The notes beneath the pieces are model-generated. The model was not told the origin of the DNA. It ran no database searches and saw nothing but the letters and a program-made list of their open reading frames with translations. A program made the translations under genes and the position numbers. A stretch of DNA of 64,000 bases, from positions 62,001 to 126,000 of the forward strand of contig JAFGVV010000027.1 in assembly GCA_016937795.1 (NCBI GenBank), given 5' to 3'. Shown in pieces: positions 55,112 to 63,765 of the stretch. Positions within the stretch are counted from its first letter, which is position 1; each line of letters opens with the position of its first letter. The DNA comes from Paludibacteraceae bacterium (GTDB taxonomy: Bacteria; Bacteroidota; Bacteroidia; Bacteroidales; Paludibacteraceae).

Positions 55112-55672
55112 TTATTTGCTTGTTTTTTTAGGCGAGAACATTATGATCATACGTTTTCCTTCAAGAACCGGAAGTTGATCTACTTTTGCATAGTCTTCTA
55201 AATCGTTTGCAAAACGTGCAAGAAGCATTTCGCCCTGTTCTTTGAATAAAATTGAACGACCTTTGAAAAACACAAAAGCTTTTACTTTGCAGCCCTCCTT
55301 AAGAAACTCTATGGCATGCTTTAGCTTAAAGTTGTAATCGTGATCGTCGGTTTGCGGTCCAAAACGTATTTCTTTTAATATTACTTTGGATGCTTTTGCC
55401 TTTTGTTCTTTTTCCCGTTTCTTTTGTTGATACAAGAATTTCTGATAATCAACGATTTTGCATACTGGGGGTGCAGCATTTGGCGATATTTCAACCAAAT
55501 CTAATTCAAGTTGATCGGCAATGCGCATGGCTTCTTCGAACGAATAAACGCCCTGCTCAACGTTGTCTCCTACCAAACGTACTTCTTTAAGACCTCTGAT
55601 TTTTTCGTTAATGCGGTTGGGCATTTCTTTTTCGTGGCCCCTTCGAGGTCTGATGACTAATTGTTTAGCTAT
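55112..55672 (-). CDS. infC: Translation initiation factor IF-3 (non-AUG start proposed)
   Basis: 186 aa from a proposed ATA at 55672-55670, or 170 aa from the first in-frame ATG at 55624. The N-domain ([45 protein letters not shown]) and C-domain ([32 protein letters not shown]) are complete. A strong Shine-Dalgarno AAGGAGG lies 9 nt before ATA, which is rare in Bacteroidota. The residues before the ATG ([17 protein letters not shown]) look like the usual basic IF-3 leader. Longer frames to 55735 are excluded because the -7 promoter element lies there. A non-AUG start would fit the IF-3 autoregulation known in E. coli (AUU). Confidence 0.85.
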   Translation of the reverse strand: MAKQLVIRPRRGHEKEMPNRINEKIRGLKEVRLVGDNVEQGVYSFEEAMRIADQLELDLVEISPNAAPPVCKIVDYQKFLYQQKKREKEQKAKASKVILKEIRFGPQTDDHDYNFKLKHAIEFLKEGCKVKAFVFFKGRSILFKEQGEMLLARFANDLEDYAKVDQLPVLEGKRMIIMFSPKKTSK

Positions 55673-55732
55673 TGCTTGTTTCCTCCTTAATTTAAAGTGT
55701 GAATATGCTTTTTGTTTCGCTTTTTGAGCGCG

Positions 55733-55740
55733 CAAATATA
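55733..55740 (-). promoter_or_regulatory. -7 element of the infC operon
   Basis: The minus strand reads TATATTTG. Transcription would begin near 55726, leaving about 54 nt of leader with the Shine-Dalgarno at 55687-55682. This rules out a start codon at 55735. No -33 TTTG is found at normal spacing. Confidence 0.5.
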
Positions 55741-55892
55741 ATACAATTTTTTTAATTATGCATGCTGTAACTCAAATTATTATGAAATTGTATGTAATTC
55801 TGATATGTATGGATGTTACTATATATATTGTTGTGAATTTCCATGGCTCAGTGAAGGCTGATACTAATCCTCTAATAATTGATTGTCAGCTA

Positions 55893-55923
55893 TTGTATAA
55901 TAGTAGAAAAATGAGTATTTTTG
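55893..55923 (+). promoter_or_regulatory. Predicted promoter of the rplY-pth operon
   Basis: TTG (55893-55895), 20-nt spacer, TATTTTTG (55916-55923). Transcription would begin near 55930, giving about 97 nt of leader before rplY. The 350 bp between infC and rplY holds only the two promoters and no gene. Confidence 0.55.
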
Positions 55924-56026
55924 TCGCACTTTTTTGTAAAAGAAAGTGTGATGGGAAATTAAGCGACTAATCACTTAATAACGAAACGCTTAAATTTTGA
56001 GTAACACAAATTTATTTTAAGAACAA

Positions 56027-56608
56027 ATGAAAACATTTGAATTGAAAGGTGAAGTGAGAGCTGACCTTGGAAAAAAATCGTCGAAAGCAGCACGCATAGG
56101 CGAAAGTGTACCATGTGTATTGTATGGTGGTGCTGAAAACGTTCATTTTACAAGCACTTCGAGTGATCTTCGCAAACTAGTTTATTCACCCGATGTATTT
56201 GTGGTGAAACTGGATGTAAACGGTAAAAAATGTAACGCAGTGATGAAAGCGCTTCAGTTTCACCCTGTAACTGATAAAGTATTACACATCGACTTCCTCG
56301 AAGTGACAGAAACTAAACCGGTAGTGGTTGAAATTCCTGTTAAACTCGAAGGTCTTGCCGAAGGTGTTAAAGCCGGGGGTAAACTGGCTCTGGAAATGCG
56401 TAAACTGAGAGTAAAAGGTCTTTATACCAATATTCCTGAAAGAATTGTGATTGATGTAACTTCACTCGGTTTGGGTAAATCAATTCAGGTAGGTAATGTG
56501 TCGGCCGATAATCTTGAAATTCTGAATGCTAAAAACGCTGTAGTTGCTCAGGTTAAACTGACAAGAGCTGCTCGTGGAGCTGCTGCCGCTGCTGCTGCCA
56601 AAAAATAA
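56027..56608 (+). CDS. rplY: 50S ribosomal protein L25 (Ctc/general stress form)
   Basis: 193 aa, the long TL5/Ctc form with an extra C-terminal domain. The N-terminal 5S-rRNA-binding domain shows LKGEVRADLGKKSSKAARIGESVPCVLYGG and VMKALQFHPVTDKVLHIDFLEV. The C-terminal beta domain follows, ending in an Ala/Lys-rich tail. It lies 6 bp before pth. A terminator-like hairpin near the start of pth may favour rplY expression over pth. Confidence 0.96.
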   Translation: MKTFELKGEVRADLGKKSSKAARIGESVPCVLYGGAENVHFTSTSSDLRKLVYSPDVFVVKLDVNGKKCNAVMKALQFHPVTDKVLHIDFLEVTETKPVVVEIPVKLEGLAEGVKAGGKLALEMRKLRVKGLYTNIPERIVIDVTSLGLGKSIQVGNVSADNLEILNAKNAVVAQVKLTRAARGAAAAAAAKK

Positions 56609-56614
56609 TTTCGG

Positions 56615-57178
56615 ATGAAGTACTTAATTGTCGGACTGGGTAACATCGGCAATGAATACAATGATACCCGCCACAACATAGGTTTTACAATATTGGACGC
56701 TTTTGCTAAGGCGTCCAATGTTTTTTTTGCCGAGAACCGTTATGGAGCGACTTGTGAAGTAAAGATGAAAGGACGAACGCTGATATTGCTTAAGCCCTCA
56801 ACTTTTATGAATCTGAGTGGTAATGCACTTCGCTACTGGATGCAAAAGGAAAATATATCGATTGAGAACGTGTTGGTTGTGGTGGACGATCTGGCATTGC
56901 CATTTGGGACGCTAAGGCTTAAACCCAAGGGTTCTGACGCAGGGCACAACGGTTTGAAGAATATACAGGATATACTTGGCCATAGCAATTATGCACGTTT
57001 GCGATTTGGGATTGGCAGCGATTTTTCCAAAGGACGCCAGATTGAATATGTGCTCGGAAAATGGACTGAGGAGCAGTTGGCTGCAATACCTGAGCGTGCT
57101 GAACGTTGTGTGGAGATTATAAAAAGTTTTTGCTTAGCCGGCATGCAACTCACTATGACGCAGTTCAACGGAAAGTAA
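56615..57178 (+). CDS. pth: Peptidyl-tRNA hydrolase
   Basis: 187 aa. It recycles peptidyl-tRNA dropped from ribosomes. The catalytic His is in [12 protein letters not shown], the conserved Asp in [13 protein letters not shown], and the tRNA-binding loop is [13 protein letters not shown]. It is co-transcribed with rplY (6-bp gap). Its codons 26-38 encode a perfect hairpin followed by eight Ts (56692-56728), with the look of an intrinsic terminator inside the coding region. Confidence 0.96.
   Translation: MKYLIVGLGNIGNEYNDTRHNIGFTILDAFAKASNVFFAENRYGATCEVKMKGRTLILLKPSTFMNLSGNALRYWMQKENISIENVLVVVDDLALPFGTLRLKPKGSDAGHNGLKNIQDILGHSNYARLRFGIGSDFSKGRQIEYVLGKWTEEQLAAIPERAERCVEIIKSFCLAGMQLTMTQFNGK
56692..56728 (+). 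terminator. Terminator-like hairpin inside the pth coding region
   Basis: ATTGGACGC (56692-56700), loop TTTTGCTAAG, GCGTCCAAT (56711-56719), one G, then eight Ts (56721-56728). The 9-bp perfect stem with a U8 tract is as good as the intergenic terminators in this window, yet it lies about 78 nt inside pth. Confidence 0.6.
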
Positions 57179-57213
57179 TGCGCGCCTAATTTGCCAAAAG
57201 CATACTATATAAT

Positions 57214-57636
57214 ATGAAAACAGAAGTACGAATAGATAAATGGTTGTGGGCTGTGCGTTTGTTTAAAACACGATCGCTGGCTTCCGAAGCTTGTAAAAAG
57301 GGAAAAGTGCTTGTTCAGGGCATACAGGTAAAGCCTTCGCGTAATGTGAAAGTGGGTGATGTGATTTCCATTCGTCGCAATCCGGTGCTTTTTTCGTTTA
57401 AAGTACTTGCTCTGAGCGAAAATAGGATGAATGCCAAACTTGTACAGGGATTTATGGCCGATGTAACTACGCCCGATCAACTTGAATTGATTGAACTGGC
57501 ACGAATATCTGCTAAATCGGGTCGCGACCGTGGAACCGGACGCCCCACCAAAAAAGAACGTCGCGATTTGGATGACCTTTTTGAACCGGTTTTTATGGAT
57601 GAGGATGGCGATTGGAATTTCGATGAAGTAACTTAA
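57214..57636 (+). CDS. RNA-binding S4 domain protein (HslR-like)
   Basis: 140 aa. The S4 domain occupies the first 65 residues (MKTEVRIDKWLWAVRLFKTRSLASEACKKGKVLVQG), followed by a basic C-terminal extension (SGRDRGTGRPTKKERRDLDDL). In E. coli HslR/Hsp15 rescues stalled 50S subunits carrying peptidyl-tRNA, which fits its place after pth. It precedes the DUF4924 gene by 19 bp. Confidence 0.92.
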   Translation: MKTEVRIDKWLWAVRLFKTRSLASEACKKGKVLVQGIQVKPSRNVKVGDVISIRRNPVLFSFKVLALSENRMNAKLVQGFMADVTTPDQLELIELARISAKSGRDRGTGRPTKKERRDLDDLFEPVFMDEDGDWNFDEVT

Positions 57637-57655
57637 GTAAATCAATAAGATTTTT

Positions 57656-58204
57656 ATGCAGATAGCCCGAAAACTGAAAAAGGAAAATATTTGTGAGTAT
57701 CTGCTTTATATGTGGCAGATTGAAGATTTGATTCGCGCCTGCGGATTGGATATGGATGTGCTGAATGTAAATGTGGTGAGTAAATTTCCGGTAAAATCAG
57801 AAACGGAACGAAAAGAAATTTACGAATGGTACGAGAGTCTGATTGACATGATGCGCATGGAAAATGTACAGGAAAAAGGTCATTTGCAACTGAATAAAAA
57901 TATTATCATCGAACTCGATGACTTTCATACGCAAATTATGAAGACGGGGGAGGTGCCTGCTTATAATGCCAAGTTTTTTCATGTGCTTTCATTTGTGAAT
58001 CAGTTACGTACGAAAGCAGAGCCGGGTATAAGCGATATCGAACTTTGTTTTAATTTTATGTATGGCATAATGATGCTGCGAATGAAAAAACAGGAAATTA
58101 GTTCGGAAACGCTTCAAACCCAGACAGAAATTAGTAAATTTTTGGTGCTTCTTGCCCGTAATTTCCAGGCATGGCGCAATGGCGAACTCGATCTTGAGGA
58201 TTAG
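57656..58204 (+). CDS. DUF4924 family protein
   Basis: 182 aa, all-helical and cytoplasmic, with no TM segment. The opening IARKLKKENICEYLLYMWQIEDLIRACGLD and the closing LARNFQAWRNGELDLED are typical of DUF4924, a family I know only from Bacteroidota. Function is unknown. It follows hslR closely and precedes rfbA by about 100 bp. Confidence 0.85.
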   Translation: MQIARKLKKENICEYLLYMWQIEDLIRACGLDMDVLNVNVVSKFPVKSETERKEIYEWYESLIDMMRMENVQEKGHLQLNKNIIIELDDFHTQIMKTGEVPAYNAKFFHVLSFVNQLRTKAEPGISDIELCFNFMYGIMMLRMKKQEISSETLQTQTEISKFLVLLARNFQAWRNGELDLED

Positions 58205-58254
58205 TTCTGTAAAAATTGGCACTACATAAATTTTTCTTTCAGTAAAAAAAGTAC

Positions 58255-58262
58255 TACTTTTG
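58255..58262 (+). promoter_or_regulatory. -7 element of the rfbACD operon
   Basis: TACTTTTG matches TAnnTTTG. The transcript would begin near 58269, about 40 nt before rfbA. There is no TTTG at -33, only a TTTC at 58237-58240. Confidence 0.4.
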
Positions 58263-58307
58263 AAAACTATAAACGAAAAATTTATTCACCTTTAAAATCC
58301 AAAATAA

Positions 58308-59180
58308 ATGAAAGGAATAATACTTGCCGGAGGTTCGGGAACCCGTTTGTATCCCATTACCAAAAGTATATCGAAACAAATTATCCCTGTGTACGATAAA
58401 CCGATGATTTATTATCCCTTGTCGGTGCTAATGTTGGCAGGAATTCGCGAAATATTGATTATTTCTACTCCTCACGATATTCATTTGTATCAAAACCTTT
58501 TGGGGAACGGCGACGATCTCGGCCTTACCCTCGAATACGCCATTCAGCCTTCGCCCGACGGCCTTGCTCAGGCATTTATTATTGGTGAAGAATTTATTGG
58601 CAACGATAGTGTTTGTATGATTTTGGGTGACAATATTTTTTATGGTTTCGATTTCTCCCGTACGCTGCGCGAAGCTGCACAACTCGAAGACGGTGCAACT
58701 GTGTTTGGATATTATGTAAACGACCCTGAGCGTTATGGTGTGGCCGAATTTGATAAAAACGGAAAAGTGCTCAGTATCGAAGAAAAACCTACCGAGCCAA
58801 AGTCGAATTATGCAGTCACCGGACTTTATTTCTACAGCAACGATGTGGTTGCGAAAGCCAAAGGATTGAAACCGTCGAAGCGTGGTGAGCTCGAAATTAC
58901 TGATCTCAACCGTCTTTATCTCGAAGAAGGCCGCCTGAGTCTCAAAATGATGGGACGCGGCATGGCATGGCTCGATACAGGTACACACGACAGTTTGCTC
59001 GAAGCTTCGAATTTTATTGCTACTATCGAAAATCGTCAGGGCTTGAAAGTGGCTTGTCTCGAGGAGATTGCCTATCGATACGGTTATATTGACAAAGAAA
59101 AGCTGTTGCAACTGGCGGAACCTTTGAAGAAAAATCATTACGGTGAATATCTTTTTAAAATTGCGAAAGAAAATATTTAA
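58308..59180 (+). CDS. rfbA: Glucose-1-phosphate thymidylyltransferase
   Basis: 290 aa. It makes dTDP-glucose from dTTP and glucose-1-phosphate, the first step to dTDP-rhamnose. The nucleotide-binding start [16 protein letters not shown] and the segment [17 protein letters not shown] are present, as are [11 protein letters not shown] and [10 protein letters not shown]. It is first of rfbA-rfbC-rfbD. The dehydratase gene rfbB is not in this window. Confidence 0.97.
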   Translation: MKGIILAGGSGTRLYPITKSISKQIIPVYDKPMIYYPLSVLMLAGIREILIISTPHDIHLYQNLLGNGDDLGLTLEYAIQPSPDGLAQAFIIGEEFIGNDSVCMILGDNIFYGFDFSRTLREAAQLEDGATVFGYYVNDPERYGVAEFDKNGKVLSIEEKPTEPKSNYAVTGLYFYSNDVVAKAKGLKPSKRGELEITDLNRLYLEEGRLSLKMMGRGMAWLDTGTHDSLLEASNFIATIENRQGLKVACLEEIAYRYGYIDKEKLLQLAEPLKKNHYGEYLFKIAKENI

Positions 59181-59259
59181 TCATATAAATATTTAATCCT
59201 TTGGGATTATTTACATAAGGAAACTTGTTCGGGTTGTCCGAAACGAATAATTATTGTTG

Positions 59260-59808
59260 ATGGAAATTATAAAAACCAACATAGAAGGTCTTTTAGTGAT
59301 TCAGCCCCGTGTGTTTGCCGATGCACGTGGCTTCTTTTTTGAATCGTACAACGAAAAGCTATATCGCGACGCTGGCATTGACATCCGTTTTTGTCAGGAT
59401 AATCTATCGAAATCGGGTTATGGTGTTATTCGCGGACTCCATTATCAGTTGAATCCGCATAGCCAATCGAAACTTGTTTCGGTGATTCAGGGCGCTGTGT
59501 GGGATGTGGCTGTGGATTTGCGTAAAAACTCGCCCGCTTTCGGACAGTGGTACGGAGTGGAACTTACCGAAGAGAATCATACGCAGTTTCTCATTCCACA
59601 GGGTTTTGCACATGGTTTTTCGGTGTTAAGCGAAACTGCGGTTTTCTCGTACAAATGCGACGATTTTTACAATCCAGCGCTTGAGCGTGGTATTATGTTC
59701 AACGATCCGGCGCTTGCCATCGATTGGAAAATTCCTGCCGGTAAGGAAATTATTTCGGATAAAGACATGAAACATCCACTTTTCGCCGATGCTGAAAAGA
59801 ATTTTTGA
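59260..59808 (+). CDS. rfbC: dTDP-4-dehydrorhamnose 3,5-epimerase
   Basis: 182 aa from the ATG at 59260; the open frame extends to two TTG codons upstream. It epimerises dTDP-4-keto-6-deoxyglucose. Catalytic motifs are the His in GVIRGLHYQLNPHSQSKLV, the Asp/Tyr region DVAVDLRKNSPAFGQW and FLIPQGFAHGFSVLSE. It lies 79 bp after rfbA and 11 bp before the ATG of rfbD. Confidence 0.96.
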   Translation: MEIIKTNIEGLLVIQPRVFADARGFFFESYNEKLYRDAGIDIRFCQDNLSKSGYGVIRGLHYQLNPHSQSKLVSVIQGAVWDVAVDLRKNSPAFGQWYGVELTEENHTQFLIPQGFAHGFSVLSETAVFSYKCDDFYNPALERGIMFNDPALAIDWKIPAGKEIISDKDMKHPLFADAEKNF

Positions 59809-59819
59809 AAATTACTCCA

Positions 59820-60677
59820 ATGAAAAAAATATTAGTCACAGGAAGTAATGGGCAATTAGGGAATGAGTTGCAAATTGCTGCAAAAGTTTTTTCGCAGTTT
59901 GAGCTTGTATTTACGGATGTGGATGAACTGGATATATGTAATCTGACTGCAATAGAGCAATTTGTGAAGAATGCAGGTTTCGAAGCGATTGTAAATTGTG
60001 CCGCTTATACAGCAGTAGATAAGGCTGAAACCGACGACGATTTGTGCTATAAAATCAATCGCGATGCGGTTCAAAATCTTGCTCAGATAGCTCAATGTAA
60101 TGGCTTGAAGCTGATTCATGTGTCAACCGATTATGTGTTCGACGGCACACAACACACTCCTTATGTTGAAACCGATAGGGTTTGTCCCGTGAGTGTGTAC
60201 GGGGAATCGAAGCTGGCAGGCGAGGAGCTGGCCTTGAAATACTGTGAACAAGTGGCGGTGATTCGTACTTCGTGGCTGTATTCTGCTTTTGGGAATAATT
60301 TTGTAAAAACAATGATACGCCTTGGTCAGGAGCGCGAAAGCCTGAATGTGATTTTCGATCAGGTTGGAACGCCTACTTATGCAGCCGATCTGGCGAATGC
60401 AATTTTGCAGATATTGAATACCGAAGTTTTTGTTTCAGGAGTTTATCATTTTTCAAACGAAGGCGTATGCAGTTGGTACGATTTTGCAAAGAAAATTCAT
60501 CAACTGGCGGGAGTTAAGTCCAAAGTCAGTCCTATCGAAACAAAAGATTATCCCACAGCCGCTGCGCGTCCGCACTACAGCGTGCTGAATAAGTCGAAGA
60601 TAAAATCGACTTATCATATTGAAATTCCACATTGGGAAGAAAGCTTAATAAAATGTGTGGATATTTTACAGAAGTAA
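59820..60677 (+). CDS. rfbD: dTDP-4-dehydrorhamnose reductase
   Basis: 285 aa from the ATG at 59820 (MKKILVTGSNGQLG); a TTG at 59805 is in frame but less likely. It completes dTDP-L-rhamnose synthesis using NADPH. It has the Rossmann start VTGSNGQLGNEL, the conserved VSTDYVFDGT, the catalytic Y-x-x-x-K in VYGESKLAGE and the RTSWLYSAFGNNFVKTM motif. Last in the operon, with a strong terminator downstream. Confidence 0.96.
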   Translation: MKKILVTGSNGQLGNELQIAAKVFSQFELVFTDVDELDICNLTAIEQFVKNAGFEAIVNCAAYTAVDKAETDDDLCYKINRDAVQNLAQIAQCNGLKLIHVSTDYVFDGTQHTPYVETDRVCPVSVYGESKLAGEELALKYCEQVAVIRTSWLYSAFGNNFVKTMIRLGQERESLNVIFDQVGTPTYAADLANAILQILNTEVFVSGVYHFSNEGVCSWYDFAKKIHQLAGVKSKVSPIETKDYPTAAARPHYSVLNKSKIKSTYHIEIPHWEESLIKCVDILQK

Positions 60678-60689
60678 ATGAAAAATGTA

Positions 60690-60732
60690 ACAACAAGCCC
60701 TGATTATTTGCTTAATAATCAGGGCTTGTTGT
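60690..60732. terminator. Bidirectional terminator between rfbD and mnmE
   Basis: ACAACAAGCCCTGATTATT (60690-60708) and AATAATCAGGGCTTGTTGT (60714-60732) form a perfect 19-bp stem with a 5-nt loop. It serves both converging genes. Confidence 0.9.
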
Positions 60733-60752
60733 TTGTTGAGGAAGCGATGTTT

Positions 60753-62141
60753 TTATTTCCCAATGCAAAATTTTCCAAAGATATTTCCAAGAATCTCGTC
60801 GTTAGATATTTGTCCGGTAATTTCCCCCAGAAAATGGAGACACTCGCGAATGTCCTGCGAAAGAAAATCGCCCGAAAGTCCGTTGTCGAGACCTTCCTGA
60901 ACACGTTGAATGGATTCTAATGCATTTTCGAGTGCTTCGTAATGACGCACATTATTTACCACCACATCATCGGGTTGAATGTCGGGAAGTTGTGCTGCAT
61001 TTAAAAGCGCATTCTCAAGTTCTTTGGTATTAATGCGGTTTTTGGCAGATATGTAAATCCTGTCGCCTTTAAACTGATCGAAAAGATGATTCAATACATC
61101 GCGTTCTTCTTCCTGAATTTTATCAATTTTATTGAAAACAAGAATAATTTTTTTTCCGGCCGCTTTCTTTTCAATGCGGTCGGTGAGCCACTCTATGTGT
61201 TCGCTAAGTTGCGTACAATCGAGAATCCACAAAACAATGGAAGCCTGTTCGATTTTCTGGTAAGTACGTTCAATACCCATGCTTTCAATCTTGTCGCGGG
61301 TATCGCGAATTCCAGCTGTGTCGATAAAGCGAAAGGTGACGCCGCCAATATTCATGGAATCCTCAATCACATCGCGCGTAGTACCGTGAATGTCCGAAAC
61401 TATGGCTTTTTCTTCGTTAAGTAACACATTGAGTAATGTGGATTTTCCTACATTTGTTTCGCCCACAAGCGCCACTGGAATGCCTGTTTTGATGGCATTT
61501 CCCACTCTGAACGAACCTGAGAGCCTGCTAATGACCTTTTCAATTTCAGTTACCAGCATTTTCAAATGAGTGCGGTCGGCAAATTCCACATCTTCTTCCG
61601 AGAAGTCGAGTTCAAGTTCAACGAGCGACACAAAATCGATGAGTTGTGTGCGAAGTTTTTTTAATTCGTTCGAGAATCCGCCACGCATCTGACTCATAGC
61701 CATTCGATGTGAAGCAGCAGAGCCGGAAGCAATCAGATCCGCCACAGCTTCTGCTTGCGAAAGGTCCATTTTACCATTCAGAAAGGCTCGTTGTGTAAAC
61801 TCACCCGGACGGGCAAGTGTGCAGCCATTAGCTAATAGAAGTTGCAAAATCCGTTGCTGAATATACACTGAACCATGACACGAAATTTCGGCTACATCCT
61901 CACCGGTAAATGAATGCGGATTCCGGAAAATGCTCAAAACCACCTCGTCGATGGACTCTTCATTGTCGCGTAACTCACCAAGCAAAAGGGTATGACTCTT
62001 TGCTTCTGAAATTATTGCATTTTTGTTTGCAGGAAAGAATACCTTTTCGCAAACTGCGAAAGTCTCAGGGCCTGAAACTCTGATGACAGCTATTCCGCCA
62101 ATTCCCGGAGCCGTGGATATTGCACTAATGGTTGTTTTCAT
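60753..62141 (-). CDS. mnmE: tRNA modification GTPase MnmE
   Basis: 462 aa. With MnmG it adds carboxymethylaminomethyl to U34 of certain tRNAs. The N-terminal folate-binding domain starts TISAISTAPGIGGIAVIRVSG. The GTPase domain has G1 GETNVGKSTLLN, G2/G3 DIHGTTRDV and DTAGIRDT, and G4 NKID. The C-terminus ends in FCIGK, the conserved C-x-G-K motif. It overlaps the upstream acyltransferase gene by ATGA. Confidence 0.97.
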   Translation of the reverse strand: MKTTISAISTAPGIGGIAVIRVSGPETFAVCEKVFFPANKNAIISEAKSHTLLLGELRDNEESIDEVVLSIFRNPHSFTGEDVAEISCHGSVYIQQRILQLLLANGCTLARPGEFTQRAFLNGKMDLSQAEAVADLIASGSAASHRMAMSQMRGGFSNELKKLRTQLIDFVSLVELELDFSEEDVEFADRTHLKMLVTEIEKVISRLSGSFRVGNAIKTGIPVALVGETNVGKSTLLNVLLNEEKAIVSDIHGTTRDVIEDSMNIGGVTFRFIDTAGIRDTRDKIESMGIERTYQKIEQASIVLWILDCTQLSEHIEWLTDRIEKKAAGKKIILVFNKIDKIQEEERDVLNHLFDQFKGDRIYISAKNRINTKELENALLNAAQLPDIQPDDVVVNNVRHYEALENALESIQRVQEGLDNGLSGDFLSQDIRECLHFLGEITGQISNDEILGNIFGKFCIGK

Positions 62142-62719
62142 TTTTCTTTTGTAATGAAGTTTTCAGGATACAGATTACATTCAATAGATGATTTGTACGA
62201 AATGATTTTAGCAGGAATTCCACCAATTGTCACATTGTCGGGAATATCTTTGTTGACCACTGCATTTGCTCCAATAGCCACATTGTTACCAATATGTATT
62301 TGTCCGAATATTTTTGCACCGGGACCAATATACACATTATTTCCAATCACCGGTGCTCCATTGTATTCACCAATACATGTAGATGGATGTATACGACAAT
62401 TTTTTCCAACGCGAGCTAAATTGCTAACTACTATAGTGCCATGATGAACAATGCAAAGACCTTCGTCAAATACATTTTTGGGTACAGTTAAGCCGATTTT
62501 TAATGACAAACGGTGATTTGTAAATTCCAGATAAGTAAGGAAAATTTTATAAAGTGTATTGCTGTGTTTTGTGTTATATATATATTCAATTTTCCTTAAA
62601 CGACGTAAATAGCGCAAACAATCAACTCTGAAGTAGATATATGGAGTCATTTTTACAAAGCCATAGGCTTTTAAATCGGCTTTCAGATATTCATGATAGC
62701 TTTTTTTATCAGTAATCAT
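62138..62719 (-). CDS. Hexapeptide-repeat acyltransferase (CysE-like)
   Basis: 193 aa. The N-terminal 85 residues are basic and helical; the C-terminal half is a left-handed beta-helix of hexapeptide repeats (RVGKNCRIHPSTCIG, VIGNNVYIGPGAKIFGQIHIGNNVAIGANAVVNKDIPDNVTIGGIPAKII). It transfers an acetyl group from acetyl-CoA. It resembles serine acetyltransferase-like enzymes of polysaccharide clusters more than full CysE, which is longer. The acceptor is unknown. The stop overlaps the mnmE start (ATGA). Confidence 0.85.
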   Translation of the reverse strand: MITDKKSYHEYLKADLKAYGFVKMTPYIYFRVDCLRYLRRLRKIEYIYNTKHSNTLYKIFLTYLEFTNHRLSLKIGLTVPKNVFDEGLCIVHHGTIVVSNLARVGKNCRIHPSTCIGEYNGAPVIGNNVYIGPGAKIFGQIHIGNNVAIGANAVVNKDIPDNVTIGGIPAKIISYKSSIECNLYPENFITKEK

Positions 62720-62724
62720 TCGTC

Positions 62725-63594
62725 TTAAATTCTTTCCAGCACTATCTGTGTCAGTTTTTCAATATATGGTTTATAGTCGGTATTTGCAGCTTCTACACGG
62801 CGATTGGCAATAATACAGCACACAGTCATGGCTTTGTGACCCATGAGTAGTGCGAGACCTGCAATGGCCGAACCTTCCATTTCGTAATTCGTAATTTTAT
62901 GTTTTCCAAAGCGGAACGATTCAATTTTGTCGTTCAGTTGCATGTCGGCAAGGTCGATGCGCAATACGCGTCCCTGTGGACCGTAAAATCCATTTGCTGA
63001 AATGGTCACGCCGCGCAGCATATCGTCGCGTCCGATGCGTTCAACCAATTCTGAGTTGGCATTCACCACGTAAGGAGCTGCGAGTTGTGGATTCCAGTTC
63101 AGATGTTTGCACATGGCTGCTTCAAATTCCAGATCGCTTACCGAGTCGCGGCCGGCGTAGAAATTCAGCATGCCATCGAATCCGATTGATTTTTCTGAAA
63201 TCAGAAAACTGCCCAATGGGATGTCGGGTTGCATACCTCCCGAAGTTCCAATGCGCACAATATTCAGTTGACGGAATTCTTTTTTCTCGGTGCGCGTTTC
63301 AAAATCGATATTGGCTAACGCATCCAATTCGTTTACAACTATGTCGATATTATCGGTGCCAATTCCGGTAGAAATCACAGAAATGCGTTTGCCCTTATAG
63401 CTTCCGGTGATGGTGTTGAATTCGCGGCTTGAAACTGAGAATTCCTGACTGTCGAAATAGGATGCCACCAGCGCCACACGGCCGGGGTCGCCTACCAGTA
63501 TTACATTGTCAGCAAGTTGTTCCGGTTTTAAATGTAAATGGAAAATGCTTCCATCGCTGTTGATAATCAACTCTGAAGGTGGGAAATGTTTCAT
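62725..63594 (-). CDS. Nucleoside phosphorylase (uridine phosphorylase-like)
   Basis: 289 aa. It splits nucleosides with phosphate for pyrimidine or purine salvage. The phosphate/ribose motifs are ILVGDPGRVALVA, NIVRIGTSGGMQPDIPLG and the ribose-binding NYEMEGSAIAGLALLMGHKA. The base preference is not fixed by eye; uridine is likeliest. It lies 5 bp before the acyltransferase gene on the same strand. Confidence 0.9.
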   Translation of the reverse strand: MKHFPPSELIINSDGSIFHLHLKPEQLADNVILVGDPGRVALVASYFDSQEFSVSSREFNTITGSYKGKRISVISTGIGTDNIDIVVNELDALANIDFETRTEKKEFRQLNIVRIGTSGGMQPDIPLGSFLISEKSIGFDGMLNFYAGRDSVSDLEFEAAMCKHLNWNPQLAAPYVVNANSELVERIGRDDMLRGVTISANGFYGPQGRVLRIDLADMQLNDKIESFRFGKHKITNYEMEGSAIAGLALLMGHKAMTVCCIIANRRVEAANTDYKPYIEKLTQIVLERI

Positions 63595-63765
63595 ATTTAA
63601 TTCTTATTTTAAAGGTCATTCTTCACTCAACCCTCTTTTAAAGGCTGTAGTTATATGCTATATCTGACCCAATTTGTTTGTTTCGGAAAAACCACAAATC
63701 TAATCAAAAATTGGCGAAGGTGCAAACATGTATACAGTTTGTGAAGTTAAAATGTGGATGATAAT

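Noticed and set aside
55758..55970. 70-codon frame between infC and rplY
   Set aside because: It covers the rplY promoter at 55893-55923 and has no recognisable features.
60678..60920. 80-codon plus-strand frame starting after rfbD
   Set aside because: Its first part is the terminator stem at 60690-60732 and the rest is antisense to the conserved 3' end of mnmE.
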